From Flavobacterium oreochromis (GTDB lineage Bacteria > Bacteroidota > Bacteroidia > Flavobacteriales > Flavobacteriaceae), in contig NZ_CP067377.1 in the NCBI RefSeq assembly GCF_019565455.1, positions 3,044,001 to 3,108,000 on the forward strand: a stretch of DNA of 64,000 nucleotides. The letters run 5' to 3'. The translations under genes and the position numbers were made by a program. Of the stretch, positions 1-9,453 are shown in pieces. Numbering within the stretch: the stretch's first letter is position 1; the number at the start of each line of letters is the position of its first letter. The notes under the pieces are model-generated. The model was not told where the DNA came from. It saw only the letters and a list, made by a program, of their open reading frames with translations, and ran no database searches.

Positions 1-172
1 GGCGATTGCTGAAAACGAAATAGAAGAAAAACTAATAACACTGCTCGGTAAAGAAAATAAATCCGTTATACTTCGTGTAGCAGAAGGAGTGCCTATAGAA
101 AAAGCGGTATATGTTATGGATATAGCCAATCGGAATCAGATAAAAATAGTGTTAGCTGTAAGACCTAAATAA
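1..172 (+). CDS. exbD: ExbD-type biopolymer transporter, C-terminal part
   Basis: The gene is cut by the window edge; the last 56 codons are visible, reading from base 2 to a TAA at 170-172. The peptide has the usual end of an ExbD/TolR periplasmic domain: a stretch about a residue acting as voltage on a periodic strand, then a helix with AVYVMDIANRNQI and a final strand ending in VRPK. ExbD works with ExbB in the inner membrane to pass proton motive force to a TonB protein. The next gene, one base downstream, is a TonB-like protein, which supports the assignment. Family membership is inferred from the fragment and the neighbour, since the membrane anchor is outside the window. Confidence 0.75.
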   Translation, partial: AIAENEIEEKLITLLGKENKSVILRVAEGVPIEKAVYVMDIANRNQIKIVLAVRPK

Positions 173-173
173 T

Positions 174-943
174 ATGTTGTTTTTAGAAACGCCAGAAGAA
201 AAAAAATCATTTGCCCTAACTTCGGCAATTTTTATTATCTTACTTTTTTTATTCCTTTTTTTGGGTTGACTTACATGGATCCACCCCCAGAAAATGGGAT
301 AGCAATTAATTTTGGTACTACTGAAATGGGAAAAGGAGAAGAACAACCAGAAAATAAAATAACCTCTTCACCACAACCAAAAACAGTAGTATCTTCTAGA
401 GTAACTCAAGAAGAAAATATTTTAAATAACGAAATGAGTGATGCTCCTGTTATAAAAAAAACAACAGTTAAAAAAGAAATTATAGAAGAAAAAGAAGAAC
501 CTAAACGACCAAGTAAAACCACAGATGATGTTTTATCTAGTTTGATTAATGGTCCTAAAATAACAGGTGATAAAGGATCACATGGCGATGATAATACTTC
601 TGGTGATAAAGGAGATCCAACAGGAAGCAGATATGCAAACTCATTTTATGGATCAGGTACAGGAGTAGGAGGATCAGGTTGGGGATTAAAAGGGAGAAGT
701 TTAGCCTCTAAATCTAGAAAAGTACAAGATTGTAATGAAAGTGGAAGAGTAGTTGTGCAAGTGATAGTAAATAGAGGAGGGCAGGTTGTTTTAGCTAATT
801 ATGTAAAAGGAACAACTAATACACATCCTTGTTTGGTTAATCCAGCTTTAGAGGCTGCAAAAGCATTCAAGTGGTATGCAGATCAACAGGCTCCGGAGAG
901 ACAAATAGGTTTTATAGTTTTTAATTTTGAAATAGGACAATAA
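174..943 (+). CDS. tonB: TonB-like energy transducer, frameshifted in a T run
   Basis: Starting at ATG 174 the gene encodes a short cytoplasmic start (MLFLETPEEKKSFA), one membrane span rich in Leu, Ile and Phe, then a long Lys/Glu/Pro-rich periplasmic linker with a Gly-rich patch and a conserved end (about the last 75 residues, VVVQVIVNRGGQVV...FNFEIGQ) like the TonB C-terminal fold. The ATG frame stops at 267-269; a one-base change within the T runs at 243-262 joins it to the frame that starts at 266 with LTYMDPPPENG, the sequence expected right after the membrane span in Flavobacteria. The protein presumably transmits ExbB/ExbD energy to outer-membrane transporters. The frameshift is probably a sequence error, because both halves match one protein. 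Confidence 0.8.
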
Positions 944-957
944 ACGCCCTTATTTAT

Positions 958-2174
958 ATGACATATCAAGAAACGATTCAATGGATGTTTGAGCAACTTC
1001 CTATGTATCAGCAACAAGGTGCTACAGCTTATAAAAAAGATTTAACAAATACTATCTTATTAGCTAATCATTTAGGAAATCCTGAAAAAAAAATAAAAAC
1101 AATTCATGTAGCAGGAACGAATGGAAAAGGTTCAACTTCCTCTATGTTGGCATCTATTTTACAAGAGGCAGGTTATAAGGTAGGGCTCTATACTTCACCT
1201 CATTTAAAAGATTATAGAGAACGGATTAGAATCAATGGAGTCGTAATAGCAGAAAATTATGTAGTAGACTTTATTCAGAACAATAAATCATTCTTAGAAC
1301 AACATCATTTGAGTTTTTTTGAAATGACAGTTGGATTAGCTTTTCAATATTTTACTGATCAGAAAGTAGATGTTGCTGTTATAGAAGTAGGTTTAGGAGG
1401 ACGATTGGATTCTACTAATATAATTACACCTTTAGTATCCGTTATAACAAATATAGGTCGGGATCATATACAGTTTCTTGGTCATACATTTGATGCTATA
1501 GCCACTGAAAAAGCAGGGATTATAAAACAAGCTATTCCTGTAGTAATTGGAGAATATTTACCTGAGACTAAAACTGTTTTTTTAAACAAAGCAAAAAAGA
1601 AAAATCGGCTATTTATTTTGCTTCCGATACCGTATTTAAAGAATATGATTGCGGATTATTAGGAGATTATCAAAAACAAAATAAAAAGACGGTTCTACAA
1701 ACAATAGAAATTCTAAAGGAATATTTTATTATTACTGAGAAACAAATAGAAAAAGGATTATTAAATGTTGTGCAAAATACAGGCTTATTAGGACGCTGGC
1801 AACAATTAAATTCAAATCCTAAAGTTATTTGTGATACAGCTCATAATAGCCATGGATTAAAAATTGTATTAAATCAACTCCAAAAAGAATCATATCATCG
1901 TTTATTTTTTATTTTAGGAGTAGTAAATGATAAAGATTTAGACGATATTTTACCTCTTTTCCCTAAAAACGCATATTATATTTTTACAAAACCAAATGTT
2001 CAACGCGGTTTGGATCCAGAAAAATTAAAAATAAGTGCAGAATCATATGGTTTAATATATAATGAGTTAGTAGATTCTGTTTCAGAATCTTATAAGCGAG
2101 TTAAAGAGTTAGCCACTCCTGAAGATTTAGTTTATATAGGAGGTAGTACATTTGTGGTAGCAGAAATTATATAA
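958..2174 (+). CDS. folC: Folylpolyglutamate/dihydrofolate synthase FolC (one frameshift)
   Basis: This Mur-ligase family enzyme adds glutamate to folates in the cytoplasm. Visible motifs are the ATP-binding loop VAGTNGKGST near residue 50, YTSPHLKDYRERIRING, EVGLGGRLDSTN and ITNIGRDH, and in the second half QNTGLLGRWQQL and DTAHNSHG. The first reading frame stops at 1660-1662 and the second resumes at 1770 in another frame. The bases between them read sensibly (an alternate frame gives IYFASDTVFKEYDCGLLGDY) if one A is added to the run near 1598-1603. The whole gene is then about 406 codons, the normal FolC length. It lies 14 bases after the TonB-like gene and precedes the tRNA array. Confidence 0.9.
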
Positions 2175-2191
2175 ATTTCTTTACTTTTTTA

Positions 2192-2221
2192 TTGTTTTAC
2201 AAAAAAACTATCTTATATTTG
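2192..2221 (+). promoter_or_regulatory. Promoter of the tRNA-Val array
   Basis: TTG at 2192-2194 and TATATTTG at 2214-2221 are separated by 19 bases, a perfect match to the Bacteroidota primary sigma-factor pattern TTG-N19-TAnnTTTG. The first tRNA begins 38 bases further on. It is the only good promoter before the seven tRNA genes, so they are likely one transcript. Confidence 0.75.
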
Positions 2222-2258
2222 CACCCACAATAACGGAAGGTACACTTCTTGAGTTATT

Positions 2259-2333
2259 GGGCGATTAGCTCAGCTGGTTCAGAGCACCTCGTTTACACCG
2301 AGGGGGTCAGGGGTTCGAATCCCTTATCGCCCA
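2259..2333 (+). tRNA. tRNA-Val(UAC), copy 1
   Basis: The 75-base cloverleaf has acceptor arms GGGCGAT/ATCGCCC, a D arm GCTC...GAGC, the anticodon stem CCTCG/CGAGG around the loop TTTACAC (anticodon TAC, valine) and a T arm with TTCGAAT. The CCA end is not encoded. This copy is preceded by its own leader rather than the repeat spacer. Confidence 0.95.
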
Positions 2334-2367
2334 CAAAAAGTCGAAAGACAACGTTCAATGATTTATC

Positions 2368-2442
2368 GGGCGATTAGCTCAGCTGGTTCAGAGCACCTCG
2401 TTTACACCGAGGGGGTCAGGGGTTCGAATCCCTTATCGCCCA
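2368..2442 (+). tRNA. tRNA-Val(UAC), copy 2
   Basis: The sequence is identical to copy 1 over all 75 bases, with anticodon TAC. It follows a 34-base spacer that starts CAAAAAGTCGAAAGAC. Confidence 0.95.
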
Positions 2443-2476
2443 CAAAAAGTCGAAAGACAACGTTCAATGATTTATC

Positions 2477-2551
2477 GGGCGATTAGCTCAGCTGGTTCAG
2501 AGCACCTCGTTTACACCGAGGGGGTCAGGGGTTCGAATCCCTTATCGCCCA
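2477..2551 (+). tRNA. tRNA-Val(UAC), copy 3
   Basis: Identical cloverleaf with anticodon TAC; the repeat period from copy 2 is 109 bases. Confidence 0.95.
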
Positions 2552-2585
2552 CAAAAAGTCGAAAGACAACGTTCAATGATTTATC

Positions 2586-2660
2586 GGGCGATTAGCTCAG
2601 CTGGTTCAGAGCACCTCGTTTACACCGAGGGGGTCAGGGGTTCGAATCCCTTATCGCCCA
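2586..2660 (+). tRNA. tRNA-Val(UAC), copy 4
   Basis: Identical cloverleaf with anticodon TAC. An apparent protein reading frame begins just before this copy and is an artefact of the repeats. Confidence 0.95.
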
Positions 2661-2693
2661 CAAAAAGTCGAAAGACACGTTCAATGATTTATC

Positions 2694-2768
2694 GGGCGAT
2701 TAGCTCAGCTGGTTCAGAGCACCTCGTTTACACCGAGGGGGTCAGGGGTTCGAATCCCTTATCGCCCA
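2694..2768 (+). tRNA. tRNA-Val(UAC), copy 5
   Basis: Identical cloverleaf with anticodon TAC. The spacer before this copy lacks one A (GACACG in place of GACAACG), making the period 108. Confidence 0.95.
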
Positions 2769-2801
2769 CAAAAAGTCGAAAGACACGTTCAATGATTTAT
2801 C

Positions 2802-2876
2802 GGGCGATTAGCTCAGCTGGTTCAGAGCACCTCGTTTACACCGAGGGGGTCAGGGGTTCGAATCCCTTATCGCCCA
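2802..2876 (+). tRNA. tRNA-Val(UAC), copy 6
   Basis: Identical cloverleaf with anticodon TAC, again after a 33-base spacer (period 108). Confidence 0.95.
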
Positions 2877-2910
2877 CAAAAAGTCGAAAGACAACGTTCA
2901 ATGATTTATC

Positions 2911-2985
2911 GGGCGATTAGCTCAGCTGGTTCAGAGCACCTCGTTTACACCGAGGGGGTCAGGGGTTCGAATCCCTTATCGCCCA
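2911..2985 (+). tRNA. tRNA-Val(UAC), copy 7
   Basis: Identical cloverleaf with anticodon TAC, the last of the array; the period returns to 109. Downstream sequence departs from the spacer after five A residues. Confidence 0.95.
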
Positions 2986-3475
2986 CAAAAAAATCATGAA
3001 ATTTACACTTATTTTATTTTTTAGTATTCCTAACTACCTATATCCTTTTTTTAATCACCTTTTTTAACAAGAGTTGAAATATTTTGTAGCCTTTTTTTTA
3101 TAATATTAAACTTTAACGAATTTTTATTTGTAAATTTATATTGAATTCACGTGAGTTTGATATTTAAAGGGTCTTGTTTAAGTTTTATTTTTACATATTT
3201 TAAAAATTTTGATTCTATACTATTAAATGTATTGATGTCGATTCTAATTTTAGAAACATTTAAAAATAGAAGTTGTACTCACGTAAAATTAAGATCTATA
3301 ACATTTTTTAGTTGAGTGAGAAATAATTAGTCAGATTTAATTATTGTAATTTTTGTCTCTTTTTTCTTCTGGAGGAAGTGTTTTTTACCGATTAAAAGTG
3401 TTTTTTGTCGATTTTTATCTGTAATGCAACTAAAAAAGCTAACAATACATACTTTTGTATAAATTTTCGTAGAAA
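2986..3475. other. AT-rich intergenic region with promoter of the T9SS operon
   Basis: No gene is seen in these 490 bases. A -7 element TACTTTTG lies at 3450-3457, 19 bases before the next start codon, without a clear TTG at the usual distance. Two copies of an 8-base motif face each other, ACGTGAGT at 3149-3156 and ACTCACGT at 3277-3284, which may be operator half sites. Confidence 0.5.
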
Positions 3476-6133
3476 ATGAAGAGATTTTTACCCATTCTTT
3501 GGAAAATTGCTCCCACAGTTTTCCTATTCGTGTTTGTAATTCTACCTAATCAAACTTCAAAAGCTCAGTGTGCTGGAAATGATTTAGGAGTTATTACTGT
3601 TTGTGATATTGCTAATTTAAATAGTCAAACTATTGATCTATTTTCTTTATTAGGAGGTAATCCTATGAGAGGAGGGGTTTGGTCAGATGATGAATTATCA
3701 GGAGGATTAAACCCGGTAACAGGTATCTTGAACGTTCAAAAAATTAGAAAAAGTGGTAAGTATACGTATACTTATACCGTTTCCAATGTTTCTGGATGTG
3801 TAGATAACACAGGTACTGTAGAAGTAACGGTAGGAAATTATACAGGTGTTCCGGGTCCAAAAGGAACAACTTGTGGGGATGATGCTTCTTATAATTTGTT
3901 TAGACTATTTGATGGAACGGGTTCTAATATAGGACCTCAATTTAACGGTGTTTGGGTTAACGAAACAAATGGTTTAGGAGTTAGCTCTAATTTTTTTGAT
4001 GCATCATCTGAAAAATTAAATTCACCTAAAACCTACACATTTTCTTATACCGTAAACGAAATAACTGAATGCCCTGCCAGTAGAATTACAGCAGAATTAA
4101 CAGTCTATCCCCCAGCCAATTCGGGAACTCCTTTACCTCTTAGTATTTGTAGTAATGAAGATTTTTCTACTTATCGTAATTTAAATTTGTTTGATAGGCT
4201 AGAAGGAGAGGATCAAGGAGGAAGATGGTATGATGATAATAATACAGGTGAATTGACATCTCTAACAGACTCTTTTATCAATATTGAAAAGATTTATAAC
4301 AAATTTGGAGCTGGGATTTATTCTTTTACTTATGAAGTGTATCCTACTAATCCAATATGTTTTAAAAAAACATCAACTTTTACAATAAAAATAGAAGATT
4401 ATATAGATTATTCAAAATTATCATTTACAGTTACTCCTGATAAAAGATGTATAGATCAAGTTCCTACAACTTTGTTTAATGTTGCTTTATCTCAAAAACC
4501 TGTTTTAATGCCAGATGGTAATTATACTGTTACCTATAAAGTTTCAGATCTTAATCCTGAAGAAATAGTTGTTCCTTTTAAAAATGGAGTTGCTAATTTT
4601 AATATACCTAATGAAGTATTTAATAACCCAAATACTTATTTAGTTACTATTATGAAAGTAATATATACTAAAACGTTAGGAATTTGCCAAAGTAATTTTA
4701 TAAATCAATCAAGAGCAGTTAAAATTAATCCTTTACCTAATATAGAAAATGCAATTTTAACTGTAAATGAGGTTTGTCAAAATCATAATGCAGATGCTAT
4801 TATAAATAATGCTTCATTACTAGAAAATGGAATTTATTCTATTACATATAACTTAACAGGGGCTAATACTGCTACTAATCAATTTGCCAAAATTAATATT
4901 ATAAGAGGACTAGCTAATTTTATAATTCCTAATCATTTATTAATAAATGCTGGAGATACAGAAATGATCATTACTAGTATTATTAATGATGAAACAGGTT
5001 GTTTAAAATTAATAGATTTACGAACTCTATTTAAGGTAAAGCCTTTGCCTATCATCACTAATTTAGCCATATCAGTTAATGATGTTTGTAAGGATAAATC
5101 TGTAGAAGTAGTTATTACAGGTTTAGAATCGTTACAACGTATAAAATTATTGTATAATCTTAGCGGAGCAAATAATTCCGTAAATAATGAAGTAACATTA
5201 GATGTAGTTTCAGGAAATGCAAAATTTATACTTCCTAAAAATTTATTACTTAATACAGGAGTTACAACAATATTATTAACTGAATTAATAAACCTAAATA
5301 ATACTTGTGGACTTCCTTTGAGTAATATTATACATACTTTTAAAATTTATGATTACCCAGAATTACCCATTGTATCAGATCAAGTTTTTTGTGAAAATGA
5401 AAATGCAACCATATTAAATTTAAAACCACAAGGAAGTGAATATATATGGTACAATTCAGATTTATCCATTGTAGCGTTATCTAATACATCTATGTTGAAA
5501 ACAGGTAAATATTATGTTTCTAAAGTTAATTTAGTAACACACTGTGAGACAGAACGAGTGCCTGTAAATGTAAGGATTGATGTTGTTGATGTGCCTATAT
5601 TAAATCAAAAAGGAGAACTTTTTTGTGGATTAGATAAACCCACAATTTATGATTTATCTAATAGAACAAATAATCCTTCAAAAATAGAATGGCGTGATGC
5701 CTTAGTAAATGGTAGTATAATGAGTTCTTCTACTATATTACAAGAAGGAATGACTTATTATGGATTTAATACGAATTCAATATACGGATGTAAATCAAAA
5801 GATGCTTTAGTCGTAACGGTTTTATTAACAGAATGTAATGTTCCTGAAGATTTCTTTATTCCTGATGGTTTTTCTCCTAATGGAGACGGTTTAAATGATA
5901 CTTTTCATATACCTAATATTGAATTTGTTTACCCTAATTACACTATTGAAATTTATAATAGATATGGTAATTTATTATTCAAAGGGAATAAAGATAAAAA
6001 TTGGGATGGTAAAAATTCAGCTTCAACTAATTTATTTGATGCTGTAGTACCTAATGACGTGTATTTTTATCTAATTAACTTCAATAAAGATAATATTCCG
6101 TCAAAACAAGGACGTTTATATCTGAATCGTTAA
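3476..6133 (+). CDS. Large T9SS-secreted surface protein with type B C-terminal sorting domain
   Basis: An intact 885-residue protein. It begins with a signal peptide (basic MKRF, a hydrophobic stretch, then KAQC). Repeated beta-rich modules follow, with regularly spaced cysteines and recurring phrases such as KINPLPNI/KVKPLPII. The last ~90 residues hold the gliding-motility-associated (type B) sorting domain: FIPDGFSPNGDGLNDTF, IEIYNRYGNLLFKG, NWDGK and a final basic strand. Proteins of this type cross the outer membrane through T9SS and stay at the surface, often as adhesins. The next two genes encode the PorP/SprF-type partner and a PorE-like protein, the usual arrangement. The exact ligand or role cannot be read from the sequence. 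Confidence 0.85.
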   Translation: MKRFLPILWKIAPTVFLFVFVILPNQTSKAQCAGNDLGVITVCDIANLNSQTIDLFSLLGGNPMRGGVWSDDELSGGLNPVTGILNVQKIRKSGKYTYTYTVSNVSGCVDNTGTVEVTVGNYTGVPGPKGTTCGDDASYNLFRLFDGTGSNIGPQFNGVWVNETNGLGVSSNFFDASSEKLNSPKTYTFSYTVNEITECPASRITAELTVYPPANSGTPLPLSICSNEDFSTYRNLNLFDRLEGEDQGGRWYDDNNTGELTSLTDSFINIEKIYNKFGAGIYSFTYEVYPTNPICFKKTSTFTIKIEDYIDYSKLSFTVTPDKRCIDQVPTTLFNVALSQKPVLMPDGNYTVTYKVSDLNPEEIVVPFKNGVANFNIPNEVFNNPNTYLVTIMKVIYTKTLGICQSNFINQSRAVKINPLPNIENAILTVNEVCQNHNADAIINNASLLENGIYSITYNLTGANTATNQFAKINIIRGLANFIIPNHLLINAGDTEMIITSIINDETGCLKLIDLRTLFKVKPLPIITNLAISVNDVCKDKSVEVVITGLESLQRIKLLYNLSGANNSVNNEVTLDVVSGNAKFILPKNLLLNTGVTTILLTELINLNNTCGLPLSNIIHTFKIYDYPELPIVSDQVFCENENATILNLKPQGSEYIWYNSDLSIVALSNTSMLKTGKYYVSKVNLVTHCETERVPVNVRIDVVDVPILNQKGELFCGLDKPTIYDLSNRTNNPSKIEWRDALVNGSIMSSSTILQEGMTYYGFNTNSIYGCKSKDALVVTVLLTECNVPEDFFIPDGFSPNGDGLNDTFHIPNIEFVYPNYTIEIYNRYGNLLFKGNKDKNWDGKNSASTNLFDAVVPNDVYFYLINFNKDNIPSKQGRLYLNR

Positions 6134-6155
6134 TATTCATTAAAGCAACAAGTAA

Positions 6156-7091
6156 ATGAAAAACAATATATATAAAGTCTATTTATTATTAATTAGTCTA
6201 ACAAGTTTTGCCCAGCAAGACCCTCAATATACACATTATATGTATAATATGAGTGTGGTAAATCCAGCATATGCCACTGCTAAACAATCTGTTTTAGATT
6301 TAGGTGTTTTATATCGTTCACAGTGGGTTGGCGCTATTGGCGCTCCTAAGACTATGACGGCTTTTGCTCATATGCCTTTGAATAAAAAAATAGAAGTTGG
6401 AGTTTCTTTAATTACAGATGATGTGGGAGGTGGAGCTAAAAAGGAAAATAATTTTTATGCTGATTTTGCTTATATACTTGAGTTTGAAAATAGTCAAAGA
6501 TTATCATTTGGGATGAAAGCGGGTTTTACAAATCTAACTACTAATTTTAATGGTTTTAGATTGGAAACAGGAAATACAGCTTCTGATCAAGCTTTTAATA
6601 ATAATATAAATGCTTTTAGTCCCAATTTAGGAGTTGGAGCTTACTATTTTACTGATAAGTATTATATCGGTATTTCAGCGCCTAATGTATTACCCACTAA
6701 ACACATTGAAGAGCGTCAAGGAATTAATGCTTTAGGATCAGAAGAATTGCATTTGTTTGCTACTGCAGGTTATGTATTTAATATAAGTGATATGTGGAAA
6801 ATTAAACCAGCTACTATGGCAAAAATAGTGAAAGGAGCCCCATTATCATTAGATATTTCGGCAAATGCTTTATATAATAACCGTTTTGAGCTAGGAGCTT
6901 CTTATAGATTACATGATGCTATAAGTGGTTTAATGGCTATCAATGCCACTAAAAGTTTAAAATTAGGTTATTCATATGATCATACATTATCTAATTTAGG
7001 ACGTTTTAATTCGGGTACACATGAAGTATTCTTAATTTTTAATTTAGATTTATTAGGAAGAGGGTACGATAAATCGCCACGATTCTTTTAA
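6156..7091 (+). CDS. PorP/SprF family T9SS outer-membrane protein
   Basis: An intact 311-residue beta-barrel protein. It has a signal peptide (LLISLTSFAQ), the family hallmark QQDPQYTHYMYN right after the cleavage site, then NPAYA, YRSQWVG, GVSLITDDVG and a series of amphipathic strands ending in an aromatic Phe-Phe. Members sit in the outer membrane, bind the type B sorting domain of their neighbour and help attach or export it. It starts 22 bases after the type B protein, so the two are very likely co-transcribed. Several paralogues normally exist in one genome; this is a cargo-dedicated copy rather than necessarily the core PorP. Confidence 0.88.
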   Translation: MKNNIYKVYLLLISLTSFAQQDPQYTHYMYNMSVVNPAYATAKQSVLDLGVLYRSQWVGAIGAPKTMTAFAHMPLNKKIEVGVSLITDDVGGGAKKENNFYADFAYILEFENSQRLSFGMKAGFTNLTTNFNGFRLETGNTASDQAFNNNINAFSPNLGVGAYYFTDKYYIGISAPNVLPTKHIEERQGINALGSEELHLFATAGYVFNISDMWKIKPATMAKIVKGAPLSLDISANALYNNRFELGASYRLHDAISGLMAINATKSLKLGYSYDHTLSNLGRFNSGTHEVFLIFNLDLLGRGYDKSPRFF

Positions 7092-7192
7092 AAATAAAAT
7101 CGTATTAAAGCTTTTAATAAGAGAGGTTATAGCTAAACAAAGGTTTGAGAATAATCTAAATATGTTGTGGCTGGAATATAAAAAATAAATTT

Positions 7193-9262
7193 ATGAAAAG
7201 ATTATTATATATATCAATTCTTTTATTTTCATCATTTGGATTTGCCCAAGAAAATAATTTAGAACGAGCAAAAAAATACTTTAATAGAACTTACTATAGT
7301 GAAGCAATTCCATTATATGAAAAATTAGTAGCTGAAAATAGATCCCAAGAAGTTATTCAGAATTTAGGAGATTGTTATTATTTTATAAATGATCTTAAAA
7401 GTGCACAACGATATTATCGTTTTTTAATTAAACATTATGGAAAAGATCTATCAGAAGAATATTATTTTCGTTTTTCAGAATCATTAAAAGCTACAGCAAA
7501 TTATGCAGAAGCCAATCAAGTTCTAATAGACTATTATACTAAAAGGGGAAAATCTACAGAGCTAGCTTTATTTGAGAAAGATCTCAAACTATTAGAAAAT
7601 ATTATAGCAATAGGGGAGCGTTTTAAAATAAAAAATTTAGAAATTAATACTGATAAATCAGAGTTTGGTGCAGTTATTTACAATGATCAATTAGTATATG
7701 CAGCTGCTAAAAATCAAACAGGTTTTTTAGATAAAATATATAAATGGAATAATGAATCGTATTTAAATTTAGTTTCTGTTCCATTAAGTAATATTCACGC
7801 AAAAGATTCTACTGTACATTATTTTGCAAAAGAATTAAAGTCACCAATGCACGAAGCGACACCTGTTTTTACAGCAGATGGAAAGACTATGTATTTTACT
7901 AAAAATTACACAAAGAAAAATGGAAAAAGGGCTAAAAATAGCCAAGAGATTTCAGTATTACACATTTATAGAGCTCAATTAGTGGATGGTAAATGGGATA
8001 AGATTACTTCACTACCTATTAATAACCCTAATTATTCTACAGCTCATCCAGCTTTAAGTCCAGATGAAAAAACGCTCTATTTTTCATCTGATATGCCAGG
8101 TAGTAAAGGCTCTTTTGATATTTATAGTGTTGAAATTAATGAAGGACTATTTGGGATACCAAAAAACTTAGGCGATCAAATAAATACAACTCGTCGTGAG
8201 CAATTTCCTTTTGTTTCAAAAGATAATAAATTATATTTTTCTTCTAATGGACATATTGGTTTTGGGGCTTTAGATATTTATGTTTCCAATATTACTAATG
8301 AAAATTTTTCTAAACCCATTAATGTCGGTTTGCCTATAAATTCAGGAGTAGATGATTTTGCCTTTAACATTAATTCTAATACAAAAGAAGGATTTTTTTC
8401 AACTAATAGAAAAGGAGGAAAAGGAGGTGATGATCTTTATTCGTTATCAGAAATAAAACCTCTTATTATAGAAGATTGTAAACAGTATATTACGGGTATA
8501 ATTACAGATATAAATACAGCTTTACCATTAGAAGGAGCAAGGCTTGTCTTATACGATTTAATAGAAAAAAAAGATATAGAAGCTATTTCAACAGATGCTT
8601 ATGGCAAATTTAAATTCACAGTTGCATGTGAAAAAGAATATATAGTAAAAGCTTCAAAAGAAGGCTATCTAGAAGAAAAACGTTCTTTATTAATTCAAAA
8701 AGAACGCAATAAAGAAAATGATGCTTCTATGAAATTAAAATCTTTAGTTAAACTTCAAGAAGAACAAACTCTAGTAGAGGAAGCAAAGAAAAAAGCAGAA
8801 GAAGAGGCTAAAGAAAAAGAAAAAGTAATAGCGGAAGAGAAGAAGAAAGAAAAATTAAAAGAAATATTAGCAAAAGAAAAAGATATTGTAGCTCAAAAAG
8901 ATAAATTAGTTATTAAAACAGATCCAATTTATTTTGATTATGATTTATGGTATATTCGTCGTGATTCTAAACCTGTATTAGATAAAGTAATTGATCTGAT
9001 GAAAAAATACCCGGATATGGTGGTAGAAATTGGTTCACATACTGATATTAGAGGAGGAAAGACCTATAACTTAATTTTATCTGAAAATAGAGCAACTTCT
9101 ACAAAAGACTATTTTATAGATAGAGGAATAGATGCTAAACGTATTATAGCAAAAGGATATGGAGAAAGTCAGCCTGTTATAAAATGTCCTACTGAAGAAT
9201 CTTGTACAGAAGAAGAACATGAGTTAAATCGTAGGAGTGAATTTGTTATTAAAGATTTGTAA
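7193..9262 (+). CDS. PorE-like OmpA-family protein (TPR, propeller, CRD, OmpA)
   Basis: An intact 689-residue protein. After a signal peptide (FGFAQ) come TPR-like helices (residues 20-130), a PD40-type beta-propeller (about 200-420, with ALSPDEKTLYFSSD and KDNKLYFSSN blades), a carboxypeptidase-regulatory-like domain (about 430-505), a Lys/Glu coiled stretch (520-560) and an OmpA peptidoglycan-binding domain (570-689; IYFDYD, IGSHTD, LSENRA, NRRSEF). This order is that of PorE, which links T9SS to peptidoglycan. It lies 101 bases after the PorP/SprF gene and before a terminator, closing the operon. Confidence 0.85.
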   Translation: MKRLLYISILLFSSFGFAQENNLERAKKYFNRTYYSEAIPLYEKLVAENRSQEVIQNLGDCYYFINDLKSAQRYYRFLIKHYGKDLSEEYYFRFSESLKATANYAEANQVLIDYYTKRGKSTELALFEKDLKLLENIIAIGERFKIKNLEINTDKSEFGAVIYNDQLVYAAAKNQTGFLDKIYKWNNESYLNLVSVPLSNIHAKDSTVHYFAKELKSPMHEATPVFTADGKTMYFTKNYTKKNGKRAKNSQEISVLHIYRAQLVDGKWDKITSLPINNPNYSTAHPALSPDEKTLYFSSDMPGSKGSFDIYSVEINEGLFGIPKNLGDQINTTRREQFPFVSKDNKLYFSSNGHIGFGALDIYVSNITNENFSKPINVGLPINSGVDDFAFNINSNTKEGFFSTNRKGGKGGDDLYSLSEIKPLIIEDCKQYITGIITDINTALPLEGARLVLYDLIEKKDIEAISTDAYGKFKFTVACEKEYIVKASKEGYLEEKRSLLIQKERNKENDASMKLKSLVKLQEEQTLVEEAKKKAEEEAKEKEKVIAEEKKKEKLKEILAKEKDIVAQKDKLVIKTDPIYFDYDLWYIRRDSKPVLDKVIDLMKKYPDMVVEIGSHTDIRGGKTYNLILSENRATSTKDYFIDRGIDAKRIIAKGYGESQPVIKCPTEESCTEEEHELNRRSEFVIKDL

Positions 9263-9284
9263 AACTTAAGTATAAATTATAGAT

Positions 9285-9321
9285 AAAAAGCCGTTTCAAT
9301 ATAAATTAGAAACGGCTTTTT
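9285..9321 (+). terminator. Rho-independent terminator after the T9SS operon
   Basis: The stem pairs GCCGTTTC (9290-9297) with GAAACGGC (9309-9316), flanked by AAAAA and TTTTT that extend it, and is followed by T residues. Confidence 0.85.
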
Positions 9322-9398
9322 GTTTAAATTATATAGTTGTAATTAGTAGAACTAATAGATTTTAATAGTTTTAATGAAAAAAAATAAATACTATTAAT

Positions 9399-9442
9399 AT
9401 GACAAATATTTTCTTAATTTTCATTTTTTATAGATAAATTTA
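9399..9442 (+). promoter_or_regulatory. Weak Crp/Fnr half site and promoter before the Rrf2 gene
   Basis: ATGAC at 9399-9403 is the left half of the palindrome seen at four other promoters in the window; the right half is poor. The -7-like TAAATTTA at 9435-9442 starts 29.5 bases from the would-be centre, the same spacing as at the full sites. On sequence alone this would be weak; the shared spacing is the reason to list it. Confidence 0.35.
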
Positions 9443-9453
9443 CATAAAAAAAT

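Larger units (their letters stand above)
2259..2985 (+). repeat. Seven-fold tandem tRNA-Val repeat
   Basis: The unit is a 75-base tRNA plus a 33- or 34-base spacer. All seven tRNA copies are identical and the spacers differ by a single A. Such uniformity indicates recent amplification or ongoing gene conversion. Copy number can also be miscounted in an assembly. Confidence 0.95.

Noticed and set aside
2576..2920. A 114-codon reading frame with a triplicated peptide
   Set aside because: It is a translation of tRNA-Val genes and spacers; the repeated peptide only reflects the tandem repeat.
2259..2985. CRISPR-like direct repeats with short spacers
   Set aside because: Repeat and spacer are both conserved and the repeat folds as tRNA-Val; there are no variable spacers and no cas genes.
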